64,000 nucleotides of DNA from Marinobacter iranensis (GTDB lineage Bacteria; Pseudomonadota; Gammaproteobacteria; Pseudomonadales; Oleiphilaceae): the NCBI RefSeq assembly GCF_029207565.1, contig NZ_JANCMW010000001.1, positions 558,001 to 622,000 of the forward strand, given 5' to 3'. A model generated the notes under the pieces. It saw only the letters and a list, made by a program, of their open reading frames with translations, did not search any database and was not told the DNA's origin. Every line of letters begins with the position of its first letter. Position 1 is the first letter of the stretch. The position numbers and the translations under genes are program-made. This document shows, piece after piece, positions 57,527 through 64,000 of the stretch.

Positions 57527-57640
57527 GTCGCCAGGCCGGGGGTATCTATCCGGGACCGTAAAAAACAGGGATGTTTTTTACGAGCCTACAGGGACGTATT
57601 CACGGCGTGTCCCGGATAGATACCCCCGGCCTGGCGGCGA
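57527..57640. repeat. Nested perfect palindrome between glnS and cysS
   Basis: A 27-base arm (57530-57556) is repeated as its exact reverse complement at 57609-57635, and the flanking GTC/GAC extends the match with a small offset. Inside is a second hairpin, 57557-57567 with 57572-57582 (11 pairs, perfect, GGGA loop). The remaining inner part contains GGGACG ... CGTGTCCC. No gene is present. It looks like a REP/BIME or MITE-type unit; it could also block or stabilise transcripts. Confidence 0.75.
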
Positions 57641-57683
57641 CCCGCACCAAAACTCGATACATCAGGCAACCAACGAGCATCAA

Positions 57684-59066
<1,383 letters not shown>

Positions 59067-59109
59067 TGTTCCGCCTGGCTCAGCCAAAAGTCTGGTTGTC
59101 GGCGCGGGC

Positions 59110-59138
59110 ATGACCTTGTAGGGAATTTCCCGTACAAT
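59110..59138 (+). promoter_or_regulatory. Candidate sigma-70 promoter for glcB
   Basis: ATGACC (-35, four of six) and TACAAT (-10, five of six) are 17 bases apart. It would start a leader of about 75 bases before glcB. Confidence 0.5.
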
Positions 59139-59220
59139 ACCGCCCTCGAATTATAACGGCTCTTCCGGGGAAACCCGATGAAAGGGCAGGGAATACAGTA
59201 ACCCACTGAGGCAAACAACG

Positions 59221-61401
59221 ATGACAGAACGCGTACAAGTCGGCGGCCTTCAGGTCGCAAAGAACCTGTTCGATTTCGTTAACAATGAAGCGATTCCGGG
59301 CACCGGTGTCGATGCTGACAAATTCTGGGCCGAGTTCGACAAGATTGTTCACGAACTGGCACCCCGCAATAAAGAGCTGCTCGCCAAGCGCGATGCCATC
59401 CAGGAAAAATTGGATTCCTGGAACCGCGACCATAAAGGCCAGAAGCTTGATATGGCCGAGTACAAGTCGTTCCTGCAAGACATCGGCTACCTGGTCGATG
59501 AGCCAGGCGACTTTAAAATTTCAACCTCGAATGTAGACCCTGAAGTGGCCACGATGGCTGGTCCCCAGCTCGTGGTTCCGGTGATGAACGCCCGTTTTGC
59601 GCTGAACGCCGCCAACGCCCGTTGGGGTAGCCTGTATGATGCGCTTTACGGCACCGATGCGATTTCCGAGGAAAATGGAGCCGAGAAAGGCCGTGGCTAT
59701 AACCCGGTGCGCGGTGCCAAGGTTATCGAATTTGCCCGTAACCTGCTGGACAGCTCCGCTCCGCTGGCTTCTGGCAGCCACAAGGACGCAACAAAGTACC
59801 TGGTTGAGGGCGGCAAGCTGGTAGTCAAGCTGCAGAATGGTGAATCCACAGGCCTGAAAGACGAGTCCGGTTTTGTTGGCTACACCGGTGCCGCCGATGC
59901 GCCGACTGGCGTTCTGCTGGTCAAGAATGGCATGCATTTCGAGATCCAGATCGATGCCAGCCATCCGATCGGCAAGGATGACGGCGCAAACGTTAAAGAT
60001 GTGCTGATGGAGTCCGCGTTGACCACCATCATGGACTGCGAAGACTCGGTTGCCGCCGTGGATGCGGACGACAAGGCGCTGGCCTACCGCAACTGGCTGG
60101 GCCTGATGAAAGGCGACCTGGAAGAAACCTTCGAGAAAGGCGGGCAGCAGATGACCCGCAAGATGCACGAAGACCGTGCTTACAACAAGCCGAGCGGCGG
60201 TGAGCTGGTGCTGAAGGGCCGCAGCCTGATGTTCGTGCGGAACGTGGGCCACCTGATGACCAACCCGGCGATCCTGCTGAAAGACGGCAGCGAAGTGCCC
60301 GAAGGGTTGATGGACGGCCTGTTGACCTCGCTGATCGCGATTCACGACCTGAAGGGTACTGGTAAGCTGCAGAACAGCACCACGGGTTCAGTTTACATCG
60401 TCAAGCCGAAGATGCACGGCCCGGAAGAAGTGGCGTTCACCAACGAGTTCTTCGGTCGCGTTGAAGACGCGCTTGGTCTGCCGGCTTTCACCCTGAAAGT
60501 GGGCATCATGGACGAGGAGCGTCGCACAACCGTGAACCTCAAGTCCTGTATCCATGCTGCCAGGGAGCGTGCTGTCTTTATCAATACCGGCTTCCTGGAT
60601 CGCACCGGGGATGAGATCCACACCTCCATGGAGCTGGGGCCGTTTATCCGCAAGGGGCCGATGAAGCAGGCCGCATGGATCCAGGCCTACGAGCAGTGGA
60701 ACGTGGACATCGGCCTGGAAACCGGTTTCCGTGGTGTTGCCCAGATCGGTAAGGGCATGTGGGCCATGCCGGACCTGATGGCCGGTATGCTGGAAGCCAA
60801 GATTGGCCACCCGAAAGCTGGCGCCAATACTGCCTGGGTTCCATCACCGACAGCGGCCACGCTGCACGCGACCCACTATCACCAGGTCAGCGTTGCGGAT
60901 ATCCAGAAAGAGCTGGAAAGCCGCACCCGCGCCAACCTGGACGACATCCTGACCGTTCCGGTCATGGACGATCCGAAGTCCCTGTCGGCGGAGGAGATCC
61001 AACAGGAACTGGATAACAACGCCCAGGGTATCCTCGGTTACGTGGTGCGCTGGATCGACAGTGGTGTTGGCTGCTCCAAGGTGCCGGACATCAACGATGT
61101 GGGCCTGATGGAAGACCGTGCCACGCTGCGTATTGCGTCACAGTTGCTGACCAACTGGCTCTACCACGGCATCTGCACTGAAGAGCAGATCCACGAGACC
61201 ATGAAGCGCATGGCCGCGGTGGTTGATCGCCAGAACGCCAACGACCCGTCGTACCGCGACATGGCTCCGGAGTTTGATGGCAGCATCGCCTTCCAGGCCG
61301 CCATGGACCTGGTGCTCAAGGGCCGTGAGCAGCCGAATGGCTACACCGAGCCGCTTCTGCACGCGTATCGCCTGAAGGCGAAAGAGAAGTACGGCCAGTA
61401 A
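59221..61401 (+). CDS. glcB: Malate synthase G
   Basis: Condenses glyoxylate and acetyl-CoA to malate, completing the glyoxylate shunt or glycolate use. The 726-residue length is the G form. Family segments seen are [56 protein letters not shown] and [21 protein letters not shown] split across the barrel. It lies alone between cysS and folD, with its own promoter and terminator. Neither aceA nor the glc operon is next to it. Confidence 0.97.
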   Translation: MTERVQVGGLQVAKNLFDFVNNEAIPGTGVDADKFWAEFDKIVHELAPRNKELLAKRDAIQEKLDSWNRDHKGQKLDMAEYKSFLQDIGYLVDEPGDFKISTSNVDPEVATMAGPQLVVPVMNARFALNAANARWGSLYDALYGTDAISEENGAEKGRGYNPVRGAKVIEFARNLLDSSAPLASGSHKDATKYLVEGGKLVVKLQNGESTGLKDESGFVGYTGAADAPTGVLLVKNGMHFEIQIDASHPIGKDDGANVKDVLMESALTTIMDCEDSVAAVDADDKALAYRNWLGLMKGDLEETFEKGGQQMTRKMHEDRAYNKPSGGELVLKGRSLMFVRNVGHLMTNPAILLKDGSEVPEGLMDGLLTSLIAIHDLKGTGKLQNSTTGSVYIVKPKMHGPEEVAFTNEFFGRVEDALGLPAFTLKVGIMDEERRTTVNLKSCIHAARERAVFINTGFLDRTGDEIHTSMELGPFIRKGPMKQAAWIQAYEQWNVDIGLETGFRGVAQIGKGMWAMPDLMAGMLEAKIGHPKAGANTAWVPSPTAATLHATHYHQVSVADIQKELESRTRANLDDILTVPVMDDPKSLSAEEIQQELDNNAQGILGYVVRWIDSGVGCSKVPDINDVGLMEDRATLRIASQLLTNWLYHGICTEEQIHETMKRMAAVVDRQNANDPSYRDMAPEFDGSIAFQAAMDLVLKGREQPNGYTEPLLHAYRLKAKEKYGQ

Positions 61402-61416
61402 TCAGGGCCGGCCATC

Positions 61417-61444
61417 AAAAAACCCCGCATCTGCGGGGTTTTTT
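61417..61444. terminator. glcB terminator
   Basis: AACCCCGC pairs with GCGGGGTT around ATCT, with A-rich sequence before and T6 after, so it may act in both directions. Confidence 0.9.
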
Positions 61445-61474
61445 GTGGGTGGGGCTTTTGGAGTGGTCCGCTTT

Positions 61475-61569
61475 GTCGGATTACGGCCCATTCGGGCCTA
61501 ATCCGACCTGCAAGTGAAAATATCCCGGTGCCCGCCCGTAGGTCGGATTAGGCGAAGCCGTAATCCGAC
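61475..61569. repeat. Pair of REP-like hairpins (GTCGGATTA type) next to folD
   Basis: Unit 1 (61475-61507) pairs GTCGGATTA with TAATCCGAC around a GGCCC/GGGCC hairpin. Unit 2 (61542-61569) pairs GTCGGATTA with TAATCCGAC around GGC-GAA-GCC. The two units lie 34 bases apart. GTCGGATTA palindromes of this kind are widespread REP-type repeats. Unit 2 lies 8 bases from the folD stop and could act as its terminator. Confidence 0.75.
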
Positions 61570-61577
61570 AACCCGGC

Positions 61578-62435
61578 TCAATCCCTGTGCAACTCATTCG
61601 CCGCATAGAGTGTGTTCTGCAGAAGCGTGGCAATGGTCATCGGCCCCACGCCACCCGGAACTGGCGTGATGTAAGCCGCTCGCTCCGAGGCAGCCGCAAA
61701 ATCCACATCCCCACGCAGCTTGCCGTCTTCCATCCGATTAATGCCCACGTCAATCACCGTTGCCCCCGGCTTGATCCAGTCACCTTTGATCAGCCCCGGC
61801 TTGCCAACAGCGGCAATCAAAATGTCGGCTTCCCCGACGAATTTTTCCAGGTCGTCGGTAAAGCGATGACATACGGTAACGGTGGCGCCCTTCAGTAACA
61901 GCTCCATCGTCATGGGCCGTCCGACAATGTTCGACGCACCCACTATAACCGCGTGCTGGCCCTTGTAAGGGGTGTCAATGCTGTCCAGCAGGGTAATGAT
62001 GCCGGCGGGCGTGCAGGGCCTCAGGGCAGGTTTGCGCTGCACCAGGCGGCCAATGTTGTAGGGATGGAAACCGTCCACATCCTTGTCAGGGCGGATCTTT
62101 ACCAGGATAGGGTCGGCGTCCATATGGGCCGGCAGTGGAAGCTGAACCAGGATGCCGTCTACGTCCGGATTCTCGTTAAGCTCGTCAACCAGCGCTTCCA
62201 GGGCTTCCTGTGAGGTATCTTCGGGCAGGTCGTAGGAGAGCGACATGATGCCCGCCTCGTCGCAGGCCTTGCGCTTGTTGCCTACGTATACATGGGAGGC
62301 CGGGTCGTTGCCCACCAGCACGACAGCCAGGCCCGGAGCGCGAAGCCCCTGCTGTCTGCGGGCCTCGGTTCCAGCCGCAACCTGCAGTCGCACGGCGGCG
62401 GCGATTTCTTTTCCGTTGATCAGTTTGGCGCTCAT
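61578..62435 (-). CDS. folD: Methylenetetrahydrofolate dehydrogenase/cyclohydrolase
   Basis: FolD interconverts one-carbon units on tetrahydrofolate (5,10-methylene to 10-formyl). The 285-residue protein has the [14 protein letters not shown] substrate segment with the catalytic lysine, [10 protein letters not shown], and the NADP-binding [16 protein letters not shown]. It is convergent with the REP-like repeats and divergent from the tRNA cluster. Confidence 0.97.
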   Translation of the reverse strand: MSAKLINGKEIAAAVRLQVAAGTEARRQQGLRAPGLAVVLVGNDPASHVYVGNKRKACDEAGIMSLSYDLPEDTSQEALEALVDELNENPDVDGILVQLPLPAHMDADPILVKIRPDKDVDGFHPYNIGRLVQRKPALRPCTPAGIITLLDSIDTPYKGQHAVIVGASNIVGRPMTMELLLKGATVTVCHRFTDDLEKFVGEADILIAAVGKPGLIKGDWIKPGATVIDVGINRMEDGKLRGDVDFAAASERAAYITPVPGGVGPMTIATLLQNTLYAANELHRD

Positions 62436-62530
62436 GTCTTTGTCTTGTCGGTTGTGCGAAAATAAAGGCGCCGCATTGTCTCATGCTTGGGCCCCGCCGC
62501 CAATCGGTGGGGGAAAAGCCCAAATGCGTG

Positions 62531-62559
62531 TTGACGGGCCGGGTTAGCGCCGGTAATAT
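62531..62559 (+). promoter_or_regulatory. Promoter of the tRNA cluster
   Basis: TTGACG (-35, five of six) and TAATAT (-10, four of six) are 17 bases apart, followed by a GC-rich discriminator GCGCGCC. That discriminator fits ppGpp-sensitive stable-RNA promoters. tRNA-Pro starts about 35 bases downstream of the expected start. Confidence 0.65.
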
Positions 62560-62599
62560 GCGCGCCAACTTTGCTGAGGTATCTGTTGTTCAGTTCAGA

Positions 62600-62676
62600 C
62601 GGGGTATAGCGCAGTCTGGTAGCGCGCCTGCTTTGGGAGCAGGATGTCGGGAGTTCGAATCTCTCTACCCCGACCA
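62600..62676 (+). tRNA. tRNA-Pro (TGG)
   Basis: 77 bases with encoded CCA. The acceptor is CGGGGTA/TACCCCG, the anticodon arm CCTGC-TTTGGGA-GCAGG reads TGG, and the T arm contains GTTCGAAT. First of four tRNA genes. Confidence 0.96.
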
Positions 62677-62726
62677 CTTTCTGGTTAACGGAGTGGTATT
62701 GGACAGTCAGGTGGGCGAACGGTCAT

Positions 62727-62803
62727 GCGCTCGTAGCTCAGCTGGATAGAGCATCGGCCTTCTAAGCCGGTGGTCGCAGGTTCGAGTCCTGCCGGGCGCG
62801 CCA
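62727..62803 (+). tRNA. tRNA-Arg (TCT)
   Basis: 77 bases with encoded CCA. The acceptor is GCGCTCG/CGGGCGC, the anticodon loop CTTCTAA reads TCT, and the T arm contains GTTCGAGT. Second in the cluster. Confidence 0.96.
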
Positions 62804-62897
62804 TACCGCAGACGGTCTGATCTGTCCCGGAGACACCGAATCAGCAAAGTTAACCTGAAGTACCTGTTGGGGTCTGCCCGGCGGTAGTCTGGATGTG

Positions 62898-62973
62898 GTG
62901 GACGTAGCTCAGTTGGTAGAGCTCAGGATTGTGACTCCTGCGGTCGAGGGTTCGAACCCCTTCGTCCACCCCA
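62898..62973 (+). tRNA. tRNA-His (GTG)
   Basis: 76 bases with encoded CCA. The acceptor is GTGGACG/CGTCCAC with a preceding G at 62897 (the -1 G) and discriminator C, diagnostic for tRNA-His. The anticodon loop TTGTGAC reads GTG. Confidence 0.96.
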
Positions 62974-63056
62974 CTTTCTCCTCAGTGATTGATGGTTGAT
63001 TTCCGCAGTTGCGGAGTTCTACGCTTGTGTTGCAGGTGTGGGTTCGCAAATCGTGT

Positions 63057-63141
63057 GCGAGCGTGGCGGAACTGGTAGACGCGCTGGATTTAGGTTCCAG
63101 TGGGGCAACCCGTGAGAGTTCGAGTCTCTCCGCTCGCACCA
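63057..63141 (+). tRNA. tRNA-Leu (TAG)
   Basis: 85 bases with encoded CCA. The acceptor is GCGAGCG/CGCTCGC, the anticodon loop TTTAGGT reads TAG, and a long variable arm marks it as class II. Last of the cluster; T-rich sequence follows. The 215 bases before tig show no gene. Confidence 0.96.
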
Positions 63142-63356
63142 TTTTTATATTATCGGTTTTCTCCTCTATTTTCTTTCCTTGATCTGTCTGTGATCCTTTG
63201 TCGCAAATGAGCCCGTACCGGGTGATTCTCTCGGCATGGCAAACCGTGATAAACTACCCGCTTTTAAATTTGCGTCCTTTTCCGGGAATTCGCCCTGAAT
63301 CGGACTTTTGGTTTTATTTTCATTCACATACCGAACCTGTAATTTGAGGATCTTCC

Positions 63357-64000
63357 ATGCAAGTGTCTGTTGAAACGACCTCCAACATCGAACGTCGGAT
63401 GACGATTGGTGTGCCCGCCCAGGAAATCGACCAGGCGGTCCAGAAACGCCTGCAGGAAACCGCACGCACAGTGAAGATGAACGGTTTCCGTCCGGGCAAG
63501 GTGCCCATGAGTGTGGTGAAGCGTCGTTTTGGTGACAGTGTCCGCCAGGAGATTGTTGGCGAAGTTATGCGCGACAACTACATCAAGGCACTTCAGGAGC
63601 AGGACATCAACCCGGCGGGTTGGCCGAAGTTTGAGCCAAAAACCATGGAAGAGGGCAAGGACCTGGAATTCGTGGCTGTCTTTGAAGTGCTGCCGGACGT
63701 GGAACTGGGGGATTTCGGCAAAATCTCCGTTGAAAAGCCTAAGGCCGAGATTGCCGACAAAGACGTCGACACCATGATCGATAACCTGCGTCGCCAGCAG
63801 GCCACCATGAAGTCCGTCAAACGCAAGTCCAAGAACAAGGACGTCGTTCTGATTGATTTCAAGGGCTTTGTGGACGGTGAAGAATTCGAAGGCGGCGCCG
63901 CCGAGAACCATAAGCTCACTCTGGGCTCGGGCCAGATGATTCCGGGCTTTGAAAAAGGCATTGTTGGTGGCAAGGCCGGCGAAGAGCTGGAAATTGAAGT
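63357..64000 (+). CDS. tig: Trigger factor, N-terminal part
   Basis: The ribosome-associated chaperone. The ATG at 63357 follows a TTTGAGGA ribosome site and the gene runs out of the window (214 codons seen). The ribosome-docking signature is FRPGKVPMSVV near residue 44, and the FKBP-like PPIase domain starts near residue 155 (VLIDFKGFVDGEEFEGG, SGQMIPGFEKGIVG). Following folD and the tRNAs is the conserved pseudomonad order, where clpP comes next. Confidence 0.97.
   Translation, partial: MQVSVETTSNIERRMTIGVPAQEIDQAVQKRLQETARTVKMNGFRPGKVPMSVVKRRFGDSVRQEIVGEVMRDNYIKALQEQDINPAGWPKFEPKTMEEGKDLEFVAVFEVLPDVELGDFGKISVEKPKAEIADKDVDTMIDNLRRQQATMKSVKRKSKNKDVVLIDFKGFVDGEEFEGGAAENHKLTLGSGQMIPGFEKGIVGGKAGEELEIE

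Noticed and set aside
62600..63141. A CRISPR-like or integrative element at the tRNA cluster
   Set aside because: The four units are ordinary tRNA genes with no repeated spacers, no integrase and no duplicated tRNA ends in view.

Overview
The window looks like a chromosomal core segment of a moderately G+C-rich gammaproteobacterium close to Marinobacter/Pseudomonas. The reasons are gene order (rne-rluC-HAD-sppA, yceD-rpmF-plsX-fabD-fabG-acpP-fabF-pabC-mltG-tmk, lpxH-ppiB-glnS-cysS, folD-tRNAs-tig) and family content (MiaE, FinR/Fpr, RraA next to PpsA, short PutA with an AraC regulator). The taxon is inferred from gene content and order only. I see no prophage, insertion sequence, CRISPR array or rRNA.

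Layout. 1-6.5 kb: the end of a MobA-like nucleotidyltransferase, a membrane-anchored receiver protein, a PEGA/MORN-repeat protein, a small membrane protein and a PreP-type M16 protease. 6.5-10.8 kb: the divergent PEP synthase regulator/enzyme pair (ppsR/ppsA), then rraA and a PilZ gene. 10.9-13.6 kb: an SH3-coiled-coil membrane protein, a YciI protein, a PHP phosphoesterase and a YecA-family protein. 13.6-20.7 kb: RNase E, and divergently RluC, a HAD phosphatase and SppA, with a Maf pyrophosphatase convergent. 20.8-28.8 kb: the lipid/ribosome operon yceD-rpmF-plsX-fabDG-acpP-fabF-pabC-mltG-tmk, headed by a near-consensus promoter that may give an almost leaderless mRNA.

28.8-34.7 kb: proline catabolism (AraC regulator, putA, putP), in the place where holB usually follows tmk. 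34.7-40.7 kb: a long palindromic element, acnB, miaE, finR/fpr and an SMR exporter. 40.7-50 kb is the least ordinary part. It holds an orphan membrane protein, a DUF2182/DUF1326 pair divergent from an ATPase-GNAT-winged-helix regulator, a membrane GDPD next to an LTA-synthase-like phosphotransferase, and a divergent lysozyme-like lipoprotein. 50-54.4 kb: the aapJQMP amino-acid ABC operon behind a sigma-54-type promoter. 54.4-64 kb: lpxH-ppiB, glnS, a nested perfect palindrome, cysS, malate synthase G, REP-like hairpins, folD, four tRNA genes and the start of tig.

Together these genes cover central carbon flow (PpsA, AcnB, GlcB), amino-acid uptake and proline use, RNA turnover (RNase E plus its inhibitor RraA), fatty-acid synthesis and envelope building. 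The best candidates for something undescribed are the 41.8-45.3 kb regulator/DUF pair, the 45.3-49.9 kb glycerophosphate/envelope cluster, and the intergenic palindromes.
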